Shown here piece after piece: positions 49,022 through 61,100 of a DNA stretch of 64,000 bases. The position numbers and the translations under genes are program-made. Within the stretch, counting starts at the first letter, position 1, and the number at the start of each line of letters is the position of its first letter. Under the pieces are notes generated by a model. It had not been told where the DNA came from. It worked only from the letters and a program-made list of their open reading frames with translations, and did not search any database. The DNA lies in contig KN805371.1 in NCBI GenBank assembly GCA_000818945.1, positions 1,051,082 to 1,115,081 of the forward strand. The letters are read 5' to 3'. The DNA is from Schizochytrium sp. CCTCC M209059 (lineage: Eukaryota > Sar > Bigyra > Thraustochytrida > Thraustochytriidae).

Positions 49022-49704
49022 GTTGGCCCATTGCGTGTTCGCACTTTACACATTAGAGACGCAGAAACTCTCCAGCTGGAGAGAGAAAAAAATAGAGCTA
49101 CATTCACTTTGACGTAGATTACTATGTGGATTCACAAGCTTATGTGTCAGTCACTTTGTCGATTGCTATTTTTTGTTTTTGTGGAAGAAGGAGAAAAGCA
49201 GCACAACTAGTTGAAGTCTCTGCGCCTGGAAGCAGACCCTGACAGAAGACAATTCAGTCTTGGGGTTTCGCACGATCCGTCAATTTTTCCCAGACTATCA
49301 GTCACTATCACCAGGATCGAATCGACACATACATCTTGGAACCCAGCACGATCTTTTGATTCCTTGAAGATTTATACTTTTCCTCAGGAGAGAGAAGACC
49401 AAAAGAACAGACCCTGGGTGAAGATGATTTAGTCTTGATTTTTCCGCATGACCAACCATCTTCTTCCGATTGCCCTTACTGACATGAGAATCGAACTGAC
49501 GCATATACCTTGAAACTCAGCACGATTTTTTATCCCTCAGCGATTTGAATTTCTTCTCAGTAGAGAGCAGAAAATTTGGGTTCGTCGCAGCATGATCAGA
49601 TGAAAGAAAAACAAAATGGTACTCGATACACAAAAGACATTGCTCGCCTCGTTCAGATATTTGCATCAGTCCACAAAGGAACTTTGGCATGTCTATCTAT
49701 CTAT
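49022..49704. other. intergenic, convergent 3' ends
   Basis: AT-richer gap between IPP isomerase and the CrtC-like gene. It holds the diverged tandem duplication listed next and nothing gene-like. Confidence 0.4.
49233..49571. repeat. diverged tandem duplication, two units of about 176 bp
   Basis: Two units start at AGACCCTG (49233 and about 49409) and share ordered words: TTTAGTCTTG/TTCAGTCTTG, GATCGAATCGACACATACATC / GAATCGAACTGACGCATATACC, GGAACCCAGCACGATC / GAAACTCAGCACGATT and a final TCCTCAG.AGAGAG-like end. On the minus strand each unit has a GTTCGATTC or GATTCGATC box-B-like word, but no tRNA fold can be drawn. Confidence 0.55.
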
Positions 49705-51060
49705 TTATCCACATCCACCCAACGAAGGATCAAAGTCGCCTTGACGAAAACCGCTTTGACGGCTGCCATAAGCCTTGACTTGTTGGCCAGAAGCGAGGTT
49801 GGTGACTCGAAAATCGAGGCCGTCCTCCATGTACTGAAACTGATTTCCATCGGGATAATAGATGAGACGGCGCACGGTGCCGCTCATGTGAACGCGCACA
49901 GGGATGGCAGGCGTTTGCGCGGCTTCGGGACGAACGTACATGACGACATCCGTCTCGGCCTCTGGCTCACGAGTTCCGTCAGGGTGACGTACCCAGGGAA
50001 CATCGAGAATGGAGGTCCCACGAACAAGGCAAAGGGTGGGTGCGTCGGGGTCAAGAGACTCCTTGGGCAATATGTAGCCCGTACTATATCGCGCGACCCC
50101 GCTCGTGTTTCCAGGCATGGAAACGAGCGTGAGATCGAGGAACCAATAATCGTGTCCGAAAAGATGCAAGGGTTCCTCGAGCGTGACAAGAAGAATGAGT
50201 ACACTGTCCATCGTGGCCCAGCGACGGATATCCCATGAGTGATCTCTAAAGGTGTCAAAGGCGTATTCGCGTGAAGAATTGCCGTCGATGCGGACTGTCC
50301 CAGAAAGCGTGCCAAAGTCTTCGTAATGTCCGTGGTTTTTGGAACGATTGAGACACACCTTGGCGAACTGCATACCCCAGGGTTCCTGCGAAAGATTCTT
50401 GGCGAGCGTTTCCGCGCAGTCGTCGCGCATGTAGTAAAAGACTGGAGTTTGGCGTTCGTAGACGAGATCTATGTCCACCTCGACGAGGTCACTGTCTGAA
50501 AGAGTACGCGCCTGTTGGGGCGTGTGACAGCCGCGGCGCATTTTACCTTTGAAACGAAGGTGCCATTTGCGCATGGGCTCGAGACACTCGAGTTCGAGCC
50601 CACAGGCAGATGGGCGACCCGAAGCCCGAGCGGCGTCGGAAATGGGGACATCGTCACGCTCAAACGAGAAGATTCCAACGCCAGCGATATCGAGAAATAA
50701 AACGACGTAGCTCTTTTTGGCCCCGCTACCATGGCGGCTGAGGCGGGCTGACACATGATCTCCTGTATCGCGGTCACAACCATGAAAGTAAAAGGATTCA
50801 TTGAAGAAAGGATGCGGTTCTGGTTTGTGAAAGGCCTCGAGTTCCATCAACGAGGCCTTTGCACACGCCTGGCGTTCTCTGTGTTTGGCAATGAGAGCCA
50901 TGCCATAGCCTAGCAAGTTCTTGAGCCGGGTGCCTCCGACTGGGTCAAGTTTCTCGCCGTGGGGTCCTCGCTCGACCTTTGGGGTGCTCATGAGGAGCCA
51001 TGTTCCGGCTGCTGCCGCGAGCAGGGTGGTGGCGGCCACGACCACCTCTAATGGGAGCAT
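49705..51060 (-). CDS. membrane-anchored CrtC/AttH (lipocalin-like) family protein
   Basis: The protein has 451 residues from the ATG at 51060. The first 30 residues are a hydrophobic anchor or signal (VVVAATTLLAAAAGTWLL). The rest is beta-rich and resembles the two-domain fold of hydroxyneurosporene hydratase CrtC and AttH: FNESFYFHGCDRDTG, KWHLRFKGKMRRG, a GHYEDFGTLSGTVRIDG block and the conserved FDTFRDHSWDIR with HDYWFLDL. The RDHSWG-type motif is a family signature, here RDHSWD. Members act on lipids or isoprenoids, but the activity is unknown. It is convergent with IPP isomerase and divergent to uL13m. The longer open frame upstream is antisense to uL13m and rejected. Confidence 0.65.
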   Translation of the reverse strand: MLPLEVVVAATTLLAAAAGTWLLMSTPKVERGPHGEKLDPVGGTRLKNLLGYGMALIAKHRERQACAKASLMELEAFHKPEPHPFFNESFYFHGCDRDTGDHVSARLSRHGSGAKKSYVVLFLDIAGVGIFSFERDDVPISDAARASGRPSACGLELECLEPMRKWHLRFKGKMRRGCHTPQQARTLSDSDLVEVDIDLVYERQTPVFYYMRDDCAETLAKNLSQEPWGMQFAKVCLNRSKNHGHYEDFGTLSGTVRIDGNSSREYAFDTFRDHSWDIRRWATMDSVLILLVTLEEPLHLFGHDYWFLDLTLVSMPGNTSGVARYSTGYILPKESLDPDAPTLCLVRGTSILDVPWVRHPDGTREPEAETDVVMYVRPEAAQTPAIPVRVHMSGTVRRLIYYPDGNQFQYMEDGLDFRVTNLASGQQVKAYGSRQSGFRQGDFDPSLGGCG

Positions 51061-51586
51061 GTATGTTCGTGCTACGCCTGGTCCAAAGGGTCCAGGACTA
51101 CGGAGCGAGCGAGCGAGCGACGAATGCGCTGCGGCCTTTTCTCGCCGATCATCATGATTTGTGGAAAACAAAAAAGAGACCCAAGACAGTGACGATAGAC
51201 CGGCACTGTTTGCAGGTACGACCCTAGGCAAACCTAACCGGGCGCGGTGACTGGGCGCGAGCGAGAAAGGCAGGAGAGGAGACGAGGACGTCGCAGCGCG
51301 CGCGCGGGGCCAGTCCCGATCGGCGCGAGGCTTGCGGAGACACGTCGCTGGTGGCAGCGACGTCGGGCTGTGCGTGCTCGTTGTGCTCGCTGGGAGCGCG
51401 CAGGTCGCCAGGCTTGCGAAAGGACGACGACCTGGCTGGTTGGTTGCCTTTCCTGGCTGATTGTGCGGCAAGAAACGCGCGGAGGACGTGCTCAAGCAGC
51501 AGCAGCAGCAGCGGCAGCAGGAGGGAGAGGAGAAAGAGCGGGTTAGGAGCAGCAGGAACAGCAAGAGGAACAAAGGCAGCGCCAAG
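51061..51586. promoter_or_regulatory. divergent promoter between the CrtC-like gene and uL13m
   Basis: A 526-base head-to-head gap, with a short AGCAGCAGC-type run near 51498-51525 on the uL13m side. Confidence 0.5.
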
Positions 51587-52198
51587 ATGTCGTGCGGCAA
51601 GACGCGCATGAACCACGTAATGTGGCACTTTATCGACGCGCGGGAGCAGGTGGTGGGGCGCATGGCGACGCGCATCATCCCGCTGATTATGGGCAAGCAC
51701 AAGCCGACATTTTCGCCGCACCTGGACAACGGTGACAACGTGGTCGTGGTGAACGCGGAGGACATGAGGTTTTCTGGACGCAAGTTTGACCAAAAGCTGT
51801 ATAGGTGGCACACCGGATATCCCGGCGGCTTTCGGTCGATGACGCCGCGAGACCTTGTGGAGCGCAAGGGCAGGCCCGAAGAGCTTCTGGAGCGGGCTGT
51901 GAATGGCATGCTGCCCAAGAACCGTCTTCGCAAGCAGCGCATGCAGCGTCTGCGCATCTATCAGGGCGCAGATTTCCCTGAGCTCAGCCACTTTACGGAG
52001 GAGCAGCAGGAGCAGATTGCGGAGATGCTCGCACGGACGCCCGAGCCCTACATGGACGGCGCGGCGCGGCGCAAGGCGGCCAAGAGCCCGCCCACGCTCA
52101 ACTTTTACTATGTGGACGAATCTGACGGCGAGGAGAAGATTCTCGACGGCGTCCCTTTGGAACCGCCCGCAGGCTGGGAGCCCAAGCCGCCAAAGTAA
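51587..52198 (+). CDS. MRPL13: mitochondrial ribosomal protein uL13
   Basis: The protein has 203 residues from the ATG at 51587; an internal ATG at 51608 would also serve. Sequence is of the bacterial uL13 type rather than cytosolic L13A: WHFIDAREQVVGRMATRI, LIMGKHKPTFSPHLDNGD, VVVVNAEDMRFSGRKFDQK, WHTGYPGGFRSM, then RAVNGMLPKNRLRKQRMQRL. This indicates the large subunit of the mitochondrial ribosome. The 50-residue C-terminal extension (DGAARRKAAKSPPTLNFYY) is not found in bacteria. A classical presequence is not clear, though the N-terminus is basic. Confidence 0.93.
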   Translation: MSCGKTRMNHVMWHFIDAREQVVGRMATRIIPLIMGKHKPTFSPHLDNGDNVVVVNAEDMRFSGRKFDQKLYRWHTGYPGGFRSMTPRDLVERKGRPEELLERAVNGMLPKNRLRKQRMQRLRIYQGADFPELSHFTEEQQEQIAEMLARTPEPYMDGAARRKAAKSPPTLNFYYVDESDGEEKILDGVPLEPPAGWEPKPPK

Positions 52199-52294
52199 GC
52201 TTGCAAAAGAGCAAAGGGCTCGAGAGCACAGAGCACAGGGCATGTACGGGGCATTCAGAGTTCGGCGCGACACGCGAAAATTAGTGGCGCATGT

Positions 52295-52370
52295 AAAGCA
52301 AAGAACAAGAGCAAAGCAAGAGGCTTTGCTTTGCTTTGCTTTGCTTTGCTTTGCTCTTGTTCTTTGCTTT
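52295..52370. repeat. perfect 25-bp inverted repeat with TTTGC-repeat loop
   Basis: Left arm 52295-52319 and right arm 52346-52370 are exact reverse complements (AAAGCAAAGAACAAGAGCAA is the first 20 of the arm). The 26-base spacer is itself mainly a GCTTT repeat. It lies about 100 bases after the uL13m stop, so the transcript could form a long hairpin near its 3' end. Confidence 0.85.
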
Positions 52371-52871
52371 GTCATGTCTTGCGCCGGCATTGCTTCTCCC
52401 TCGTTTTGCTCCGAAAGATGATCCACCGGGCTCACTGTGAACTGTTCCCGTGAATGCGTGCATACACGTTCCGCTCCTTTCGATGCGGGCAGGCGAGCGC
52501 GCGTGCGAGCGAGCCAGCGAGCCAGCGCGTTTCTTTCTTTCTTTCTTTCTTTCTTCATGCGCTCGAGGTCTTTTGTCTTTTTTTCTTTAGTATAAACTGT
52601 GACGCACATTGACATGCACATTGACTTGCACATGAACTTGCACAACGACTTGATTATCCGACCCTCCCAGAACTAACTGTTTGTTGTCGAATGACCGCGG
52701 TGATCTTTGCGCGTTGCCCAAGACACATTTGACACCTTGGCAGCACACTCTGGCGTCGCTGTCGCCTGTGCGTACGCTTCTGTGGCGGCACAGCCAAGAC
52801 CCCGGTGACCTGATCTGCGACGTCCGCACATCACGGACTTGGCTGGCCACTATCGCCGAGCTTGCGCGTGC

Positions 52872-52873
<2 letters not shown>

Positions 52874-52908
<35 letters not shown>
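52874..52908. repeat. (GA)n microsatellite
   Basis: About seventeen uninterrupted GA units. Confidence 0.95.
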
Positions 52909-52911
<3 letters not shown>

Positions 52912-55900
52912 ATGTGCGTTCACCGATAGTGCCCATGATAGAGGTATAGCAAATGTGCTCGAGCTCGGGCCTACGCCGTGGCTGTGGCCCGAAATTATGA
53001 ATGGCCACCGATACCGCTGTCAGTATCTCGAGCAGCAACAAGGCAGCACGGACCCATCATGCTAAGAAACTCTCGGCACAGCGGCAGCATGCGACTCAGC
53101 GCTCACTCGGACCGCCACGGTCTCGGATGCGCCATGCCATCCATGCCATCCATGCCATTCATGCCACTCGGCCCCGCGCATTTTGTTGCCTGCCCACTAG
53201 TGGACCGGGGAGATGAGCTGTGGCAAGTGCTGGCGCGCGCCGCGACGGAAGGCGGCGGAGGCGATGACGCCGCGCTGTAAGACATCGCGCGCGAGTTCTG
53301 CCTGCAGGCCGTGGCCCCCTATTGCACCCATGGCGCGTCCTCCGGGTCCTTGGCGAAGCACGGATTCTAAGCTCAGACTTCGCGCCCAGTTCGTCTTCTG
53401 GTTAGGCTTTGCATTGCAGCTTCAGCAGCATTGGCAGCACGAGCACGAGCCCACGAAGGCCCGCACGTAATCAGGCCGGCTCGTGGCCACGGCTTCGGCA
53501 AGGAGATGCCAAGGTCTGAGGGTGCTATCGCAACAGGCCCGAGCTTGCTCGCATTTTGACAGGCAGGCGCACGGCGAGCGACCCGGATTTCGCCCGCGCG
53601 GTGCACACCCGCGCGGCGCCCGGACCGGCCGTCGTCGTTCCGGCCCTGGGCGGCGGGGCCGAAGAGGCAGCGGCGGCGAACCGGCCGCGTCCAGCAGCAG
53701 CGTCGCTGCCACGCACGCGAGGGCAACTTTTCTGCCGCCAGGGCCGCTGGCGGTGGCCACTGCAGGCCTGGCTTTCCGGCCGCGCCGCGTCACGCTTCGT
53801 TCGCCACGTCACGGCGCGGGGGTTCCGGGCAGAGGCGCCGCGCGGCTCGGGGGGCGGTCGCGGCGGAGGTCGGGTTCGTTATGATCCCGCGGTGTGCGAG
53901 CGAGCCATCGAGCGAGGGCGCGGACACTGACGTTTGAACTTAAAAAAATTCTGGTCGATCCATCGATCCTTCCATCGATCCATCGATCCATCGATCCATC
54001 TGTGGCCGGTGACAACCAGCATCCGACCAAGCAAGCAAGCAGGTCCAGCCAAGCCGAGCTCACAGGTCTCCTCGCCGAGGCGACCCTGCGAGGCCCAGGG
54101 GCTGCCTGACTGCGGCTGCCGACCGCTGCCGATCCGAGCCGCCTCCGCCGGCAAGGATCGCGCCGCGCGGGACCTGGCCGGCCCCGCCTCGTGCCTGAGC
54201 GAGCGTGCGCCAGCTCGGTGCGCCCTCCCTCGTTTCTCGATCCCTCGATCCCTCGATCGATCCCTCGATCGATCGATCGATCGAATTGAAAGGAAAATCC
54301 TGAGACTCGATTGGGAAGAAGGAGCACCAGCACCAGCGGAGAAGATACTTTCACTTTCGAGCGCAGGTGAGGAGGCTACCTGCCTGCCCACCCGCCGTGG
54401 CCGGCCGGGGAAGCGCCGCCCGCGCTGCGGCGGTGGCTGGCGCCGCGTGGCCCACGTGGTGCTACCGCTGCGGCGGGCTGCCATCCGCCGTAGCCGCGCT
54501 CGCTGGCGGCCAGTCGGGCGGGGAAGCCCTCTCGGCTGGGCGGCTGCTTCTTCTCGCTGCCCTTCTTTCTTCTCCTGTTTCTCCCCTTTTTTCCTTTTCC
54601 GCGGGGCGGAGCCGCAGCCGGAGCCGGAGCTGCCAGGAGCGGGAGCGCGACGATGCTCGAGCGAGCGAGCGAGCGAGCGATCGAAGTGAATCGAATCGAA
54701 TCGAAGCGGAGCGATTGAAGCGAGCGAGCGATTGTTCGCTCGGTCGGTCGATCGATCGGGTGGGCGTGGTGGACTCTGCCGGCCCGCCAGCCACAGTTTC
54801 GTCCTCCACATTGTGTCGTAGCACCAGCATCGTGAAGATTTTTTTGGTGATGTTGTTGTTGAAACGAGCAAGCAGTGCAGGGCTGAATTGCGCCGCCCGT
54901 GCACGAACCTGCCATCATGATCGCACGCAGCGCAGCAGGAGATAATTGCATGCATGCATGCATGCATGATGCGCCGCGCAGCCGTCCTGCATGCGTCATG
55001 CATACATGCACGCACGCACGACGTTGACGGCGCCGCCAACTTGAGCCTGCTTGGCTTTCTCTCCCTTCATCCGGCGCCAGCCGCCCGGTTTGTTTGTCTC
55101 TGTCTGTCTGTCTGTCTGACTATCATGTCTGTCTGTCACGGCCTGCTGCTTGTTACGCCCGAGCGGAGCCGATCCAGGAGGGCGGGTTCGGCGCCTTGGA
55201 CCGGTCCCGAACTAGGGCTCGCAGCGGCCGGAGAGAGAGAGAGAGAGAGAGAGAGAAGAAGCAAAGCAAGCGACGTCGCATCGCATCGCGCGCTTCTTCG
55301 TGCCTGCCTGGCTGCCTGGCTGCCTGGCAAGCCGGGCAGGCAGGTCGGTGCGCCCTCGAGTCGTTCCTGTCGCGCTGTTTCCAAATCTCACAAGTTCATC
55401 TCGGGCTGCTTGGCTATGATGGCCTGGATTTCTTTCTTTTCTCACGCCTGGAAAGTTAGGTTGCTTGTGGTTAAAAGATGCAGCGGACATGGGGACCGGC
55501 GGGTGCAGAAGTCCGCGCTCCGGGACTCCGCGCGCGCCCCCTAATTCTCGCACTTGCAGCGCCGCGCTGCAAGTCGCGCTTTCACGCCATTCCAAGTGCA
55601 GCTTCCATCGCAGGGGCATCCCGCGCACGACGCCGCCTGGGACCCCACTCTGGGATTATACTAGATCCTATCTCCGAACTCAAGAGAACGCAAAGGGGAG
55701 CGGCGGCTGTCCCTGTGGGCAGCGATCATTCCGGCCCTAAACGTGCGCTGTGCCCCCGCGCGAGGGGTCGTCCTGCGGCGGGGGGAGATTTGAACCGCAG
55801 CGCGCGCGTGCGTGCGTCAAGATGCGTGCATCCCGCACCGCCCCGCGCTCGCCGAAAAGCCGCTGCCGCGCGCTCGGCTGGCCTTGGCTGGCCGGCCGGC

Positions 55901-56512
55901 CGGCTGGCTGTGTGCGGCGCGTCGCCCGCGGCCACCTGCCCCGGCGGTTGGAGCGGAGCGCGCGAGTTTCCCGCGGCTTCCTTCAACCACCTCAGTTGGT
56001 TGGTTATCCATCTCCCTCTTGGCCTTTTTCCGCATTCTCTTTGAACTCCTTTTTCCTCGTTCGAATCCTCCTCGTTCGAAAAGCCCTGAAAGTTGTCTGT
56101 CTTACAGTCTGTCTGTCTGTCTGCCTGTCTGCCTCGTCCCGCGGGGGCTGGAGACCGCGCGGCGTTGCGGTTCTTGCGCGCGAAGATCGCGCCGCGCGCC
56201 GGCGATGTCGCGGCGGCCGTGCGAGGCGCCTGGCTGGCCAGCTCCAGGCGGCGCGGCTCGAGCCGAGTCGCTTCGGCGCGCCTGGCTTCGGCCCGGTGTC
56301 GGGGCAAGCAGCAGCAGCGGCAGCATCGGCAGCAGCAGCAGCAGCAGGCGGCCACAGCTGGCTGGCTGGCTGGGAAGCGGGCGCCTCGGCGCGCCCAGGG
56401 CAGGTCGCGGAAGCCGCGGCGGGAGGCAGAGGCGGCAGGCCGGCCGCCGCGCGAGGAAGGCGCTGGACACGAGGGTCCCTGGCAGCGAGCGAGGGAGGGA
56501 GAGGCTCGAGCC

Positions 56513-56566
56513 GCATCGCATCGCATCGCATCGCATCGCATCGCATCGCATCGCATCGCATCGCAG
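56513..56566. repeat. (GCATC)n pentanucleotide repeat
   Basis: About ten perfect units. A second block of the same unit lies at 57865-57892. Confidence 0.95.
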
Positions 56567-56593
56567 CAAAAGGGCAAGAACTATAAATTTGAT

Positions 56594-56751
<158 letters not shown>

Positions 56752-57060
56752 AGAAGCAGAGGCAAACTCCGTTCGAATTCAAATTCGAATCGCGCGCCGG
56801 AGCCGCCTGCGACGTCGAGGGACCGACGCGAGGAGCAGAGCAGAGCAGAGCAGAGCAAAGCAGAGCCCAGTCGCAGCGGTTCGTCGGCGGCCGGCCAGTG
56901 GAGTCGCAGCGCAGCGCAGCGACATAGCCAGCGTCTGTCCAGGTCGGGATCCAGACGCGGAGTGAGCGCCCCCCCCCCCAAAAAAAGGTAGAAAAGGAAA
57001 AAGTAACAGAGGAGCGAGCGCGGAGTGCGTCGCAAGCGAGCGTGTAGACCGACCGACCGG

Positions 57061-57124
57061 TTGCTTTGCTTTGCTTTGCTTTGGCTTGGCTTGGCTTGGC
57101 TTGCTTTGCCTTGCCTTGCCTGGC
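57061..57124. repeat. TTTGC/TTGGC pentanucleotide repeat
   Basis: Runs of TTTGC that shift stepwise to TTGGC and TTGCC units, as if point-mutated copies were amplified in turn. Confidence 0.9.
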
Positions 57125-57511
57125 TTCGCTCACAGCCCCAACTCAGCGTCGATCATTGATCGGCATCGCATCAAAAATCTAAAATCTATCGAGGCAGGCA
57201 GGGCGAGGGAAAGAAACCCTCCCTCCCGCTGCAAGCACCTCTTGCGTGGGAGCGAGCGACGAGTGAGCCCCGCGCCCGCGCTCGCCCGCGCTTTCCTGCT
57301 CGCGCTCACTCACGATAGCCGCAGCCGCGCGCGCCGTAGCGAGCCCGATCTTTCGCGCACCGCGTTCGCGACCGCGGCGCTGAGCCCCCCAATCCATCCA
57401 GTCATTCATCCATCCATCCCATCCATCCCATCCATACCGCGCTGTTCGCGACCAAGCGACCGACCCAGCAAACGAAAGCGACTTCGAGACCGACGGCGAG
57501 ACGACCTCAGG

Positions 57512-57549
57512 GCAGAGCAGAGCAGAGCAGAGCAGAGCAGAGCAGAGCA
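57512..57549. repeat. (AGAGC)n pentanucleotide repeat
   Basis: About eight units; the same unit recurs near 56837-56866 and 57985-58003. Confidence 0.9.
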
Positions 57550-57864
57550 CTCCCTCACTCACGCACTCACGCACTCACGCACGCAAGTCTGGGCACGTCG
57601 CCTGTAATCTTCATTCCGGAAGCGCCGCGCAGCCAAGCCCGAGCTTGGGCCCTTGCCTCCCTGTGAGCGAGCAGCTTCCGACAGAGCGAGGGAGAGGGAG
57701 AGAGAGAGCCCGAGCTCGCCTCGCGTGGAGGCTGACTGTGGACGCACCCAATCGCCGATCGCCGCTTCTTCCTCCCTTTCCTTTCTTCCACGCGCACACT
57801 CGCAAGCGGCCCTGCACTGCACGCACGGCCGAACGACCGACCGGAGCGGAGAGGGAGATCGCAA

Positions 57865-57950
57865 TCGCATCGCATCGCATCGCATCGCATCGCCGCGCAG
57901 CAGAGCAAGCATAGCATAGCATAGCGTAGCATAGCATAGCATAGCATAGC
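57865..57950. repeat. (GCATC)n then (ATAGC)n pentanucleotide repeats
   Basis: GCATC units at 57865-57892, a short GC spacer, then ATAGC units at 57909-57950 with one GTAGC variant. Confidence 0.9.
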
Positions 57951-58183
57951 GCACTCCGGGACGCTGCGTAGCATAGCCGTAAAGCAGAGCAGAGCAGAGC
58001 AGAGTGAGGCGAAGCCACGAGACGAGCGAGTATAGACACGGAAACGAGCGCGCACGCAACGCAGCAGCGCGCTTCGACTGACGGACGCAGCAGGAGAAGC
58101 CAAGGGGGAAGAGCAGCAGAAGCAGAAAGAAGGCAGCGGCAGCGGCGGCGGGGCAGGAAGTGACCGCGAGCCCGGCTGACACG

Positions 58184-61100
58184 ATGCAGGTCTCCTTCAA
58201 GGATGCCGACCTCTACACGCGGAGGTACCAGCGCAACAACAAGCGCAGCGGCCTCAAGAACCTTCGGTGCTTCCCTCTCTGCTCGGACGAACACAAGCTT
58301 CGTGGTTTCTGCGGCCGACCGGTCTTCCTCGCCGTTGAAAACCCGCAGCAGAAACGTCTCCGCGCCTTTGCCGAGTTCGTCAAGTTGCCAACAAAGAGCG
58401 ACGAGGAGCCCGGCCTCCGCATCGGCGAGGTCGTCACCACTGCGCGCATTGCAGAAAACTTGCGAACCAAGAACGAACAGTTTAACCCCTGGCTCGAGGG
58501 CGAGCTCGAAGATGGCTCTGTCTTTGCAAACGCCGCACGAGTCACCTTTGTCATCAATAAGGCCAAGCGCGGATGGCACTACGGCTGGGTCGCCAACAAG
58601 CACACGTGCGAGAGCGAGCATGTTCTCCGCGCCTACGTCCTTGAAGAGGTCTCCTCTGGCAACTTTCGCGTCATCGCATCATCAGACACGCCCTCCTTTA
58701 CGCTGTTTTGCCGTCGCCGCCAGCGACAAAACCTAGACCGCCTGCCCGCGCAGCTCAAGATGCAGCTCGAGCTTCAGGACGAAAGCAAGCGCTCGCACAA
58801 GGCTGTGCCCAAGTCCATCCCCGTCGGCAAAGACCGCCCCCTCGACCTTATGAGCTCGCCTGGAGCGCCCGCTTCTGCGTCGACGCCCGGGCTCGCCCCC
58901 TTTGACATGAAGTTCCCCGCACTCATGGACTTTACGGTCAACCCTCGCGTTGCCAACAGCACCTTTGCTGACACGCCGGACGAGCTCAAGCCTCTCAAGA
59001 AGCGCGCCGCCCGCAACAATGCGCCATTGTCGAACTCCCTGTACCAGAATGTCAACAATACCAACAGCAACAGCAGTCTTAGCAGCCTTAGCAGTCTGCT
59101 CGGCTCTCATACTGGCAACGTCAACAAGCGGATGCGTCTTTTTGATAATGACGACATTCTCACCGGAACGGACGACTTTGGTCTGGCCGGCATGGACGAG
59201 GGCCAGGATAACGACGTGCTTGACGGTATCGTCAAGTACGAGTCTTCCGACATTGTTGACTTTGCGCAAAACCACATGCACCATCACCCACAGCAAAACA
59301 ACAGCCATCAGCACCATCACCATCATCATCATCACTCGTCTCCTTTTGAAAACATGCACAAATCTCCTGCCGCTCCCGCTCCTGTTCGCGGTCATACCTG
59401 CGCTGCGAGCACCTGCACATGCACGTGCGGCAACTCCAACAAGCAGATGCAGACGAACACCGCAAACCGAAACAACATCGTTAACAACAACAACAACAAC
59501 TCCGTCACGGGCACGGGCACGGGCGGCCTCATCGTGGACATGGACGCTCTCTCGAAACCTATCGCACGCAAGAGCAACACCGACAGCAACACGAACACAA
59601 AGAAAAACAAGAGTAACAGTCACCTGCAACACCATTCCCGGACCTCGCAGCAGCAAACGCATGGGTCCTCGGGCACGGAGCACAGCTTCTTTGCGGTGCC
59701 GAGCTCACCGGTCGGCGTGGTGGTACCCCCCACCACGCTCGAACAGCGCCGCACGCTCTTGTACCACGTCTTGCGCAGCCTCCTCCGACTCGACATCAAG
59801 AGCTGCACTCCTCTGGCGCACCTCGCTGCCGAAAACAAAGGCATCCACATTGGCTCCGACACGAACTCGGTCGTCTCTGTCGATGACTTTAGCAAGTCCA
59901 TCTCGGATTGCATGGACTTTTTCAGCAGCAGCTCCGGCACCGAGTCTGACGCCGACGATGGTACGCTTCTCGGTTCGGCGGACCGTGGCAGCATTGGCGG
60001 CGACCTCGCCTCGCTTGACGACTTTCAGCCGTTTGATCTCGACTTTAGCGTGCTCGAGCACTCGTCCAACGAGACGCAAGGCCCGCTCAAGTTTGTCGAC
60101 ATCATGAAGGACTTTTCCTATTTTCTTATTGATGAGCAGGACTTTACCTCGACCATTAAGCAGGCACTCTGCGGCGCCAGCCTTAACTGTGTCTCTTCAA
60201 GCCACTCGTCGCTTGCCCTCTCGATCCTGCTCGACCTCCTCTGCAAGTTCCTCATGCGCTACCGCATTAGCATCGATGAGCTCTACTTTCTCTTTAAGAC
60301 GCAGGTCTGGGACCCCAAGGACACAAGCAATGGTGGCGCCAATGCCAACACGAGCAAGACGCACCACATTTCCTGGAGCAACGCGGTCGCGAGCACCGCG
60401 GATCCCATGCGCCCCTCCGCCGAGGCCGAGCGCAGCTTTAACGAGAACATTATGCATTACACCAACACCTTTAAAACCATGGCTGCCACAGCCGCTGCCG
60501 CTGCTGCCCGCTTCAACAATGCGGGCAGCGTCAGCGGCGCTAGCAAGCACAGCAGCGACGAAACCGACGATGATGAGGATGACAAGACGGACGCCAGCCC
60601 CCGCAAGGATCACCTCAGCCCGCGCTCAGTCTACGAAACCGACGGCCAGAACCCCGTCTATGACTCTGGGGCCTCGTCGGTCTCGAGCGCGGACGGAAGC
60701 TTTCATCGGCGCCGCCGCAAGCCCTCCGGCGCCGAGCTTTTGCTTTCGCTCAGCAACGAGCTCGCCTTTGTCCCCAACCAGGACCCACGCAACAACTTTA
60801 CCGGCGAGTACTTGCGCCCGCCCGAGACGCTCGACGTTCTCGAGAGCATTCGCGAGGCGATGGGCGTTCCCTTTATCCTTCGTCGCATGACGCGGTATAT
60901 GGAGACCTACGTCAAGATTACGCACTGCCCGGGAGCGATTGACACCGAGTGCAACGCCAAACTCTTTTCGTCTGGCTTTCAGCGCTACATTCTCGATGGC
61001 AAGGAGCATCGCTGGGATGTCCCGCCCCCGCTTCCCATGGAGCGCCCCCAAACGCACGCCACCTACGTGGCCACGCTCCAGGACGGCTGCCTCTGCATCA

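Noticed and set aside
51061..51957. N-terminal extension of the CrtC-like gene by 299 residues
   Set aside because: It runs antisense through uL13m. The ATG at 51060 is followed at once by a good hydrophobic anchor.
55780..55860. Possible tRNA on the minus strand (GGTTCAAATC word)
   Set aside because: The T-stem does not pair, and no D-arm or acceptor stem can be drawn.
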